The translations under genes were made by a program, and so were the position numbers. A stretch of DNA of 64,000 nucleotides from Marinilabiliaceae bacterium. GTDB taxonomy: Bacteria; Bacteroidota; Bacteroidia; Bacteroidales; Marinilabiliaceae. The stretch covers positions 1 through 64,000 of the forward strand of contig JABUTU010000045.1 in the NCBI GenBank assembly GCA_021443545.1, given 5' to 3'. The notes under the pieces were generated by a model. That model worked only from the letters and a program-made list of their open reading frames with translations. It was not told the DNA's origin and ran no database searches. Of the stretch, positions 56,901 to 64,000 are shown piece by piece (position 1 is the stretch's first letter; each line of letters starts with the position of its first letter).

Positions 56901-57607
56901 ATTTCAAGGTCATGACCGAGCAAACAAGTGTCGTATACCCAACAGAGAAGCCATCAAAGAGCGGTTTCACCTTCAAGGGCTGGAGCATAGCTGAGGGCAC
57001 AATATTGAGCGATAATATAAGTGTAGAGCCTACTTTTGAAGAGAAGACAGAAGCAAGCAAGCCCGAGGATATCTATGATGATGTTCTGTACGCCACTGCA
57101 AAGAATACATTCTACACATCTAATGGGTTCTTCACATTGGAAAGTACTACAACATCCGACATATCGTCCAAACCTGTCACTTGCGACAACATAAAATACA
57201 CGACAAGCATTAAGCTTGAGAGTTCTACAAAAATATCATTCACTCCAAAGAGTGCTTCTAAGGTCGTTATCATCCTATCTGGTGCTACTTCCATTAAGTA
57301 TGACGGCACTGCAACAGCCGTTGCAACAGCAGATGAGAATAACCCAGGTCTCTATAAGTTAGTACTCGATGCCAATGCTGCAAATCATACAATACAGAAA
57401 AGTACCACCAATACCATCATCTGTATGTATATAGTTACCGATTCGACTACTACCGACATGGAATCCGTTAATGCAGTCAACGAAGTCGCAAGTGTCGAAT
57501 ACTACTCACTAACAGGAGTACGCTCATCCAAGCTGGTTAAGGGCATTAACATTGTCCGGACTACCTACACCGATGGCACTATTACTGTAACTAAGATTCT
57601 GAAATAG
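53963..57607 (+). CDS. Secreted pectate lyase (PL1) with Big2 and InlB-type repeats and C-terminal sorting-like motif
   Basis: This 1214-residue protein has a signal peptide ('LILTLFFVLLSAASAQ') and a fibronectin-like N-domain. The PL1 beta-helix (about 110-500) carries 'ISLDTDNSYTWVHNVDLFYG', 'YHHNWFDHSDSRHPRVR' (catalytic Arg region, ~350) and 'VYNNYYDGIAKYG'. After it come a first InlB-type repeat (~565-620), a lectin-like domain, a Big2-type domain (~843-900: 'SSNEAVATIDTDGNIT'), two more InlB-type repeats (~907-1028), and a C-terminal motif 'VEYYSLTGVRSSK' then 'GINIVRTTYTDG'. It would cleave de-esterified pectin by beta-elimination. A linked CE8 gene follows; no SusCD pair is in the window. 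Confidence 0.92.
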   Translation: MKRFSLILTLFFVLLSAASAQIDVKRAGGWLESAFIEWDLYPDADMYNVYYKLSSSSEWTKIDRELIRNYGYYGRADVVGISTGSYDLKVVATQDESEIVGSATVRSGIIVEAHDRAGFAFMNDKIPGAYKADGTLKENAKVIYVDNSTFSSYQWVINKDNKGGTISLDGIQSIVNNDGVWKYMQYNNNVPVCIRVIGEINLTGFPKDKWESSAEGLQIKGNSKTQEMNLTIEGIGEDAAFNGFGILARTTCSVELRNIAVLNDADDNISLDTDNSYTWVHNVDLFYGNAGSDSDQAKGDGSLDVKGNSQYQTYSYNHFWDSGKSSLCGMTSESGPNYITYHHNWFDHSDSRHPRVRTMTVHVYNNYYDGIAKYGIGATTGSNVFVEANYFRNTNRPMMSSKQGTDATGDGTFTGEDGGMIKSFGNLFASCGKNFSYITANEVAGSAATAVSATSFDAYEASTRNEEVPSSFVTRAGGTSYSNFDTNADVMHQYTADRAVDVPAKVKSLAGRMNGGDLVYVFNNDVDDASYSVNTALKSLLTNYKTSLVSIASFSNTTEEPTTYTATFLDKDGGVFATIGYLTKLVYPETTPAAEEGYTFIGWSVARGTVMTENMEIHPQFSDGNNSSEEDNGSTIQTVNHWDFTSWSSATINAVKALNTTGVTWVDKGDNTDRYQNSAAIERGAIGVTEAEGLLFTSASKGITMSVGSKGNYIQTNAVLYIPVTAGEKIEVSFANTGSSNPERFLILNGTTSVGSHKGSGKASAIIDVTSEMISDGYITLQGWSVATPTNPTSPGEKAAFNYFYIKSTSEVGSLETPTFKFDENNCEIDKALESTWVYPELTNSSDNKNVTYSSSNEAVATIDTDGNITPIGIGSTTITASVAKSETYRAASASYTLVVTDSSKPSFTVTFAVDGSNYRVAEKQYTIIYPAENPSKDNYVFTGWDVAEGTELSSNMTVNAQFEAVKTYTVTFKNADGTDFKVMTEQTSVVYPTEKPSKSGFTFKGWSIAEGTILSDNISVEPTFEEKTEASKPEDIYDDVLYATAKNTFYTSNGFFTLESTTTSDISSKPVTCDNIKYTTSIKLESSTKISFTPKSASKVVIILSGATSIKYDGTATAVATADENNPGLYKLVLDANAANHTIQKSTTNTIICMYIVTDSTTTDMESVNAVNEVASVEYYSLTGVRSSKLVKGINIVRTTYTDGTITVTKILK

Positions 57608-57637
57608 AAGATTGGTCATATAGTTTTTGATTAACAG

Positions 57638-57675
57638 GAGAGCGCACCCTTTGAAAGTGCGCTCTCTTATTTTCT
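57638..57675 (+). terminator. Intrinsic terminator after the pectate lyase
   Basis: GAGAGCGCAC (57638-57647) pairs perfectly with GTGCGCTCTC (57657-57666), 10 bp with a 9-nt loop, followed by TTATTTT. It shows the two pectinase genes are separate transcripts. Confidence 0.92.
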
Positions 57676-57771
57676 ACCCTAAACAGATAAGCGACAAGGA
57701 TACTTACACCGCAAAGTGTTACAATTTGTTTATTAAAGGGGGGATATTTAACAATTCTTAAAAAGTGAGAA

Positions 57772-57800
57772 TTTGTGAATAGACATATACAATACCTTTG
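57772..57800 (+). promoter_or_regulatory. Promoter for the pectin methylesterase gene
   Basis: TTTG (57772-57775), 17 bp, TACCTTTG (57793-57800), matching the -7 consensus. It gives a leader of about 37 nt to ATG 57844 and excludes the open-frame GTG at 57775, which overlaps the -33 element. Confidence 0.65.
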
Positions 57801-57843
57801 CTTTAAGATATTTACGAACAACAATAATTCAAATATTTCTCAC

Positions 57844-60800
57844 ATGAAAAAATACTTTATTCAACTTATGTTGATGGTCATTGCACTGGTCTCCTCAGCA
57901 GGAGCCTATGCTCTGACAGCATCAACAACCCTCACTCTTAAGTTCTCGGGGGCACAAACGTACATTAATCCATTAGTTGTCACTGACGATAATGGGACTC
58001 ATACCCTTGCGATTAATAGTGAAGCATTCACAACAATTGAAGGCTCTGTCAGCGAATGGGACGATGATGAGGAGGGAGAATGGAAGTTCACTATCGATGC
58101 AAACAATGGCGGAAAATTTGCCTATAATAGCCAGCCAAGCGCACAGGTAAATGCTGGTACTCAGATTTCATTCTCTGTTGAAGGTGATGCTTCTATCTCG
58201 ATTAAAGACACCTACCAAAATGGAACAACGACGATTGAGCTTTTTGCTGGCGGAGTTGTGGTCGATTCAAAGGATATGACAGCTAACGGAGTATATGAGC
58301 TTTCTTATAAAGCCCCTATAGTTGCTTTATGGGACTTCCAGCATGGTGTACCTACTGGTATCTCTGATACAAATATCCAAGGCAAAACAGATTATGTTGC
58401 CTCAACTCTTGCTGGCTTCAACCTGTCAGTAGATGCAACATCGGGAAAATTAGCTGGTCGTGAGTCGGATGCTCAGTTCAATCAAAGCACTATTATCAAG
58501 GTTCCTGTCTACACTACGGAAGATATTGTAGAGGTTGTATCTTATCCCAACTATCACTACTACACTGTCGGTGGCTCTGCAGCTGATGCTGATCTTGTCA
58601 CATACACAGCTACAAGTGATGACGTTAAACAAGGATATGCTGAGATAGTTGCTACCGCCACTTCATATCTCTATTCTATCAGCGCCCAATACTCTCCTGC
58701 TGACTTCACAACCATTAAGGTTGAGTTTACATCTGGCAATAACTACTTTGACAAAATTGAATTGTCTGAGGGAGGTATTGACCATAAGTTCATCTTCACT
58801 GACAATTCATTATATAGTACAAGTCCTATTCAAGGCACGACTCAATCATGGCCTTCAGCTACTGAGGGCGACACATACACTGCTACGGCAGATGCTACAA
58901 ACGGCAAATTCCGTTTCAGCGACGCAGACAATGGAGCTCAGATTAATGCTGGCTCCGCTATGATATTCGAGAATGTTAGGGGTAATGCTACTGTAAAAGT
59001 ATCTCTTCACTATCTTGGTGGTGCTGGCTCTTTGACATTCTTCGTCAACGATGTCGCTGTTGAGACTGTTGCATGCGAAGCTATAGGCGTCTATGAATTC
59101 AACCATAAATTGAAAGAAGTTGAGGTCTATACCCCATCTACATGGGATGGCAAACTGGAGGTTTGGGACTTCGGTCAGGCCGTTATTGAAGGTGCACACA
59201 ACATGTTGACCGCTGATGTTATCAATGCATGGTACAAGCAGGAGGATGGTACATACATCTCAGCTGATGGAGCGAAATCATTCGCAGATGACGCTGCATT
59301 GAACGCTGGCGTGGCTGATGCCAAGAACTGGACATTGCCATCATTTGAAAGTGGCGACTTGTCGTACTTCAATAACAATGCCACAAACCACCGTTTGCGT
59401 ACAACAAAGGAAAACGTAATCCGTTACGACAATAGCTCATACACTGTTAATGGAGAGGTAATGGAGGGTTACATTTATTCCAACTCAGGCTCACAACCAA
59501 ATGTAAAACTGTACCTTGACAACTGTAAGCAAGGCGACCGCATTGACTATATTCTTGGAAACAACGGCAACAATAGCAATGTTGAATTTTCAAATGGTTC
59601 AGAGGTGATTGCCACATGTACCGTAGTAAAGAAGGGTGAGCTTCATACATTCTACGTTCCAGCTGACGGCAAATATAGCATCTGCAGCACAAACGAAAAA
59701 CTGACTGTCGCTCGCGTCACTCGTACACATGCAGGAAACTCAAGAATCTCTGGGAAAGTAACACCACTGGCATCTGACGGCACAAATATGCCTGAAAGTT
59801 CTGTCGCTACCGTTTTCGAAGATTGCAAACTCGTATTCTCCAACAAAGAGATTGGATTCTCTAAGGAGGTTGAGATTGCTGCAGACGGAACATATGAGGC
59901 CTTGAATATTCCATCGGGCGTGACATACTCGGTGACATCATCTAATAGCAACTATATCACTGTTGAAGGCACATCCGTTGAAGTTCCTTTGATGCAAGAT
60001 GGCAATGTCGACGTAGTTCTGACTGATAAGAACGTATCGCTTCAAGCCATTTCAAAAGTTAGCATCACGGGTACCATTGTTGGCCTGCCTGACCCCTCTA
60101 AACTTACCATCGTGGTATCTTCTTCAGAGATCTTTGTTCCTGAGTTTGCAATCACTGGTTCTGACTATTCTGTAGAGCTCCAGAAGGACACTGAGTACAC
60201 GCTCGCCGCAGAGGGTGTAAACGACTACGAGCTCAAGACGACTTCTTTTGCCTATTCCGAGAATACAGATGACGTAACCATTACGTTCGAGAAGAAGCCT
60301 GTTTACGACATTACAATCAATCCGACGGTTGCTACTACCGACGACCTGGAGACTGCCACATTCACATTCACTCGTCTCGACGACAAGTATGTTTACACAT
60401 TCACTGGCACATCTGGAATCCAGCTACGTGATGGCTCATACAGTGTTAAGGTAACCAATACTGGAGCTTTCGCACAGCTTCTGACATCGAACCTCGTTGT
60501 AAACGGAGCTGCCACAACGAAGACTATCGACTTCGAGACAGGATGCACTGAGTGGGTATTCTCAAGCCCTGACTTTACAAATCCTCTCTCTTATAAAGGT
60601 CTCACTACAACAAACGGTCAGATAAACAAGATTTATCTCTTGGCAGGTTCCGGTACGATTTCAATCCCTGCAAAGAAAGGCGACCTCATCACAATCAAGG
60701 GCTGCTACCAGATGAAATTCCAGTTTGAGAGTGAAGAAATTATTGATACCAAATCGGGCTCAACAGGCACAATTGAATCTTACACCTACATATACAACGG

Positions 60801-62313
60801 AGAGGCTTCAACGGCTACAATAAACGTAAGTGGTACTACATACTTCACTTCAATCTCAGCAGTCACACCAGAATCTTATGTTGCAACAATATACGTGGGT
60901 GCAACACGCGAATACACGACAGTAACAGAGGCTATGGCAGCAATACGTAAGATGAACCGTCCTACTGGAGAGAGCGGTCGTGTTACAATCATGATTGACC
61001 CAGGCAACTACGAGGAGATGCCAGTCATCGATGCTGACTATATAACACTTAAGAACGCTGCTTCTGACCCATCTATCGCACTGAACAACAAGGGAGTTGA
61101 CATCGATGAGAATGCAGTACGTATCACATCATACTACGGCGAGGGATACAGCTACTTCAGCTGCGGTGCCGACAATAAGTGGAATGAGAGAGTTCTCGCT
61201 GTCAGCAAGGAAAATGGCATCAACACATACGCTTGCGAGGGTGGTTCAACCAACGAAAGCTATTGGAACGCTACCGTAGTAGTGAAGGGCTCGAATTTCA
61301 TTGCTGAAGATATCATATTCGAGAACTCATTCAACCAGTACATCTCTGCTAAAGAGGCTGACGACGTATTAATCAACGAGAAGGGCGATAATCCTTCTGC
61401 CACAAAGGTTGAGAACGGACTCATTCGTCCTAAGACTCTCTATTCTACAGAGGTTCAGGATAAGAAGTATGTAGAGCGTGCAGCAGCCATTGCTATCATT
61501 GGCGACCGTGCAGTCCTCAACCATTGCGCCGTTGTCGGACGTCAGGACTCATTCTATGGCCACGTGAAGGTGCGTGTAGCCTGCTATAAGTGCGAACTCT
61601 ATGGCGCTACTGACTACATCTTCGGCTCTCAGGATATGATTGTATACGACTCAAAACTCGTAATGAACACATCTGACGACAAGAACGACCAGGCTTACCT
61701 GATAGCCCTTAAGGCTCCTTCATATAAGGGCTCTTTGTTCATGAATTGTACAGTAACATCTACAACTCCAGGTATTAATACTGCAAGTAAATACAAATCT
61801 AAACCTGGTAACTTCGGTCGTCCATGGGAAACAACAGAGAATGCCACTTTCGCTAATACCACAATCGAAACATCAAACCATCCCGATTACGAAGGTGCAT
61901 CACTTATCCTAAAGAACGCTTGGAACTCTTCGCTCTCAGGTCAGTCTGAATTCAGCTATGAATACGGCAATAACTATAATGGTGCAGTGCGTTGTGAAGG
62001 TGGCAACTATAATTCAAAATTCCTTACAGATGCAGAGGCTGCTAATATAACACTCTTTACGTACACTAAGGGCACTGACAACTGGGATCCATTCAGAGAT
62101 ATGTTTGAAATCAACTCCGACCTCACAGCTCTCGATAATGCTATCGAGATTGTCACAGGAATCGAGAGTCTTGCTGCCGACAAGGAGGTAGCAGGTGTTG
62201 AGTACTACTCTGTCGGAGGACAGAAGATTCAAACTCCAAAACGCGGTATCTCCATCAAAGTAACCCGTTACAATGATGGTTCATACACAACGTCAAAAGT
62301 TTTAGTAAAGTAA
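57844..62313 (+). CDS. Secreted pectin methylesterase (CE8), very large, with duplicated N-terminal modules and sorting-like C-terminus
   Basis: This 1489-residue protein has a signal peptide ('LMLMVIALVSSAGAYA'). Its first ~450 residues hold two copies of a carbohydrate-binding-like module, each ending near 'WDF' ('NGVYELSYKAPIVALWDF'; 'IGVYEFNHKLKEVEV'). Further strand-rich domains follow. The pectinesterase helix spans about 1013-1420 with 'GRQDSFYG' (~1232), 'GATDYIFG' (~1254, catalytic Asp) and 'GRPW' (~1325, Arg-Trp), all catalytic residues present. The end reads 'VEYYSVGGQKIQ' then 'GISIKVTRYNDG', shared with the upstream lyase. It de-methylates homogalacturonan, preparing it for the lyase. 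Confidence 0.92.
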   Translation: MKKYFIQLMLMVIALVSSAGAYALTASTTLTLKFSGAQTYINPLVVTDDNGTHTLAINSEAFTTIEGSVSEWDDDEEGEWKFTIDANNGGKFAYNSQPSAQVNAGTQISFSVEGDASISIKDTYQNGTTTIELFAGGVVVDSKDMTANGVYELSYKAPIVALWDFQHGVPTGISDTNIQGKTDYVASTLAGFNLSVDATSGKLAGRESDAQFNQSTIIKVPVYTTEDIVEVVSYPNYHYYTVGGSAADADLVTYTATSDDVKQGYAEIVATATSYLYSISAQYSPADFTTIKVEFTSGNNYFDKIELSEGGIDHKFIFTDNSLYSTSPIQGTTQSWPSATEGDTYTATADATNGKFRFSDADNGAQINAGSAMIFENVRGNATVKVSLHYLGGAGSLTFFVNDVAVETVACEAIGVYEFNHKLKEVEVYTPSTWDGKLEVWDFGQAVIEGAHNMLTADVINAWYKQEDGTYISADGAKSFADDAALNAGVADAKNWTLPSFESGDLSYFNNNATNHRLRTTKENVIRYDNSSYTVNGEVMEGYIYSNSGSQPNVKLYLDNCKQGDRIDYILGNNGNNSNVEFSNGSEVIATCTVVKKGELHTFYVPADGKYSICSTNEKLTVARVTRTHAGNSRISGKVTPLASDGTNMPESSVATVFEDCKLVFSNKEIGFSKEVEIAADGTYEALNIPSGVTYSVTSSNSNYITVEGTSVEVPLMQDGNVDVVLTDKNVSLQAISKVSITGTIVGLPDPSKLTIVVSSSEIFVPEFAITGSDYSVELQKDTEYTLAAEGVNDYELKTTSFAYSENTDDVTITFEKKPVYDITINPTVATTDDLETATFTFTRLDDKYVYTFTGTSGIQLRDGSYSVKVTNTGAFAQLLTSNLVVNGAATTKTIDFETGCTEWVFSSPDFTNPLSYKGLTTTNGQINKIYLLAGSGTISIPAKKGDLITIKGCYQMKFQFESEEIIDTKSGSTGTIESYTYIYNGEASTATINVSGTTYFTSISAVTPESYVATIYVGATREYTTVTEAMAAIRKMNRPTGESGRVTIMIDPGNYEEMPVIDADYITLKNAASDPSIALNNKGVDIDENAVRITSYYGEGYSYFSCGADNKWNERVLAVSKENGINTYACEGGSTNESYWNATVVVKGSNFIAEDIIFENSFNQYISAKEADDVLINEKGDNPSATKVENGLIRPKTLYSTEVQDKKYVERAAAIAIIGDRAVLNHCAVVGRQDSFYGHVKVRVACYKCELYGATDYIFGSQDMIVYDSKLVMNTSDDKNDQAYLIALKAPSYKGSLFMNCTVTSTTPGINTASKYKSKPGNFGRPWETTENATFANTTIETSNHPDYEGASLILKNAWNSSLSGQSEFSYEYGNNYNGAVRCEGGNYNSKFLTDAEAANITLFTYTKGTDNWDPFRDMFEINSDLTALDNAIEIVTGIESLAADKEVAGVEYYSVGGQKIQTPKRGISIKVTRYNDGSYTTSKVLVK

Positions 62314-62348
62314 ACATATAACTTTGAATAGGTGGTAACCACCGACAG

Positions 62349-62386
62349 CCGGCAAGAGGTTATTCTCTTGCCGGTTTTTGTTTTTT
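62349..62386 (+). terminator. Intrinsic terminator after the pectin methylesterase
   Basis: CCGGCAAGAG (62349-62358) pairs perfectly with CTCTTGCCGG (62365-62374), 10 bp with a 6-nt loop, followed by TTTTTG and a longer T-run. Confidence 0.95.
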
Positions 62387-62454
62387 GGTAATAAGAAAAT
62401 GTTAATTCCGTGTTAAACATACATTTCCATTATCATTATGCGGTTTCAAGTATC

Positions 62455-62462
62455 TAATTTTG
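62455..62462 (+). promoter_or_regulatory. Candidate -7 box for the proton-pumping subunit operon
   Basis: TAATTTTG matches TAnnTTTG, 36 bp upstream of the ATG at 62498. No clear -33 element is visible. Confidence 0.5.
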
Positions 62463-62497
62463 TGCTGTCGTTCGAGAAATAGCCTAACAATATTAAT

Positions 62498-64000
62498 ATG
62501 GATATAATTAGCGGATACGTGGAGTCAGTAACAGGACTTAGCTGGTTTTTCGTTGCCTTGACTACGTTCATTTTCATACTCTCCGCCATATATGGTGTCG
62601 GATACATCCGTCACTACAAGACAACAAGTCGCGAGATGGTACTTCATTGGTCGATGTTCTTCGTCTGCTATCTTGGCATGATGATGCTCTACTCGACTCA
62701 CTCACTTCTATGGTTTCTTGTTGGTTGGGAACTGATGGCTCTCGGTTCTTTCGCTTGTGTCATCTTCGAAGCTGAGAAACCTGTAGTATTAAAGGCAGGC
62801 ATGAACTACTTTGTTCAGAGCCATGTCGGGGTCTTACTACTCACCATCGCTTTTATGTGGGTATATGCGACTACCGACCATATGGAGATTGACATCATCC
62901 CGCTGTTCATATCAAGGCTATCAGAGGGACAACAGGTCACATGGATGATGCTTCTCGTTGCTGGCTTTGGCTTCAAGGCGGGCTTGATTCCTTTCCACTC
63001 TTGGTTGCCTCATGCCCATCCCGCAGCTCCAAGTCATATCTCTGGAGCTATGTCGGGCGTCATTGTCAAAGCTGGTGTATATGGTGTGATTCGTTTCGGG
63101 TGCTATATTTCTGAGGGTCACACGACAATAGGCAGCATCATCTTGATACTGGCTATCCTATCTGCTCTTTATGGCATTCTGAATGCTGCTGACGGACGCG
63201 ACTTCAAGCGCATCCTTGCCTACTGCACCATTGAGAATGTCGGAATAATTTTTGCTGGTATAGGAATAGCATTCATTGCTATGGGTCATCGAATGACATC
63301 CCTTGCATACATTGGTTTTATGGCTGCATTGCTACATACCCTGAACCACGCAATCTTCAAGACATCGCTCTTCTTCACTGCTGGCAATGTTTATGTTGCA
63401 ACGCACACACGCGATATTGACCGCCTTGGTGGTTTAATAAGATACATGCCCAAGACTGCATTTCTTTTCCTCATATCAGCAATCGGTATAGGAGGATTAC
63501 CTCCTTTCGGTGGTTTCATATCCGAGATTATGCTATATAGTAGCTTTCTGCAGGGAATGAGGATTGACTACCTTCCAATAAGTGTCATGATGGCTCTCAG
63601 CGGTGCAGCTCTTGCTATTGTCGGAGGTGCCTCAATGCTATGCTTCACAAAATGCTTTGGTGTGATGTTCCTTGGGACGCAGCGGGATGAAACAGCAAAA
63701 CCTCACCTCATAGCTGATGAGACTGGAGAAGAGAGTAATATGCTACTACCGACATGGGTTCTGCTCCCTGTCATGGTGTTTATAGTAATATGTCCTGGTC
63801 TGATATGCAACTTCCTCGAGTCATGCATAACACAACTATTCCCATATATGCCTATTGATGCAACAGCGGCAATAGGCATCAGCGACATGATTGAGACACT
63901 GCGTAACATATCCATTGCCTCACTAATTCTTGTTGGCATAATAGGGCTATTACTCATTTGGCGACACTTCACGATAAAACGCCGTCCATTTGCAACAGGA
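62498..64000 (+). CDS. Proton-conducting membrane subunit (hydrogenase-4/complex I NuoL/M-like, HyfB-type), 3' end beyond window
   Basis: The frame is open from ATG 62498 to the window edge (501 codons), with no stop. It is a polytopic protein of about 14 hydrophobic segments. Signature residues of the proton-pumping antiporter family are visible: 'LVGWELMALGSFACVIFE' (Glu), 'GFGFKAGLIPFHSWLPHAHP' (Lys and His in the TM7-8 region), 'YCTIENVGIIFAG' and 'LPPFGGFISE'. It resembles HyfB/HycC of group 4 energy-converting hydrogenase-like complexes more than NuoL. Following subunits should lie beyond the window; which complex it belongs to cannot be seen. Confidence 0.9.
   Translation, partial: MDIISGYVESVTGLSWFFVALTTFIFILSAIYGVGYIRHYKTTSREMVLHWSMFFVCYLGMMMLYSTHSLLWFLVGWELMALGSFACVIFEAEKPVVLKAGMNYFVQSHVGVLLLTIAFMWVYATTDHMEIDIIPLFISRLSEGQQVTWMMLLVAGFGFKAGLIPFHSWLPHAHPAAPSHISGAMSGVIVKAGVYGVIRFGCYISEGHTTIGSIILILAILSALYGILNAADGRDFKRILAYCTIENVGIIFAGIGIAFIAMGHRMTSLAYIGFMAALLHTLNHAIFKTSLFFTAGNVYVATHTRDIDRLGGLIRYMPKTAFLFLISAIGIGGLPPFGGFISEIMLYSSFLQGMRIDYLPISVMMALSGAALAIVGGASMLCFTKCFGVMFLGTQRDETAKPHLIADETGEESNMLLPTWVLLPVMVFIVICPGLICNFLESCITQLFPYMPIDATAAIGISDMIETLRNISIASLILVGIIGLLLIWRHFTIKRRPFATG

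Overview
The window is a gene-dense piece of a moderately AT-rich Bacteroidota chromosome, most likely order Bacteroidales and near Prevotellaceae. The assignment rests on gene content and signals. There are homologues of the type IX secretion/gliding proteins GldJ and PorZ, a DUF6089–uppS–bamA–skp envelope locus, Bacteroidales-type Mpl, DUF4286, RsfS, class III fructose bisphosphatase and GpsA-free core operons. Many genes are preceded by the Bacteroidota promoter signature (TTG/TTTG, about 19-20 bp, TAnnTTTG), while Shine-Dalgarno sequences are almost absent. No rRNA, tRNA, CRISPR array, integrase, transposase or phage gene was seen, so this looks like core chromosome plus a short carbohydrate-degradation segment.

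Layout. 1-5164 (minus): a six-gene operon, Dabb protein – small membrane protein – mutL – two tandem rhomboid proteases – membrane-anchored EEP-family phosphodiesterase (runs off the left edge). 5245-10469 (plus): PolB-like 3'-5' exonuclease, gamma-carbonic-anhydrase-like protein, murI, a small lipoprotein, a NUDIX hydrolase and fbp. 10456-15229 (minus): mpl – DUF4286 – ruvC – queA – DUF5686-like outer-membrane barrel, tightly packed; then recJ (minus). 17257-24455 (plus): hpt, adk, a fabG – ketoacyl synthase – catalytic-Cys-less ketoacyl synthase – polysaccharide deacetylase – TSCPD – aroK – tsaB run with overlapping starts and stops, then a polyprenyl diphosphate synthase. 24487-31766: atpD-atpC (without the rest of the ATP synthase genes), argR, lon, rsfS, ftsH. 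31917-39919: gldJ-like lipoprotein, obgE, purE, an outer-membrane barrel protein, and a lipoprotein – GT2 glycosyltransferase – porZ-like operon. 40049-43416: a three-domain acyl-ligase/ACP/acyltransferase fusion and a pyridoxamine-kinase-like protein. 43507-47354: rpsP (minus), rplU-rpmA, serS, nadK. 47504-53789: DUF6089 protein, uppS, bamA and four tandem skp/ompH paralogues, closed by a strong terminator. 53963-62313: two very large secreted pectin-degrading enzymes (pectate lyase PL1 and pectin methylesterase CE8). 62498-64000: start of a hydrogenase-4/complex-I-like proton-pumping subunit that runs off the right edge.

How it fits together. Envelope biogenesis dominates: peptidoglycan (murI, mpl), undecaprenyl carrier (uppS and perhaps the prenyl synthase), outer-membrane protein assembly (bamA, skp x4), type IX secretion (gldJ, porZ), and phospholipid/fatty-acid recycling (ligase-ACP-acyltransferase). 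The two pectinases have large modular architectures and share a C-terminal sequence of the kind seen on exported Prevotella-type enzymes; whether they leave through the type IX system is inference. Several starts were moved downstream from the longest open frame, mostly because a promoter -7 box sits inside the extension or because a stop/start overlap marks the start.
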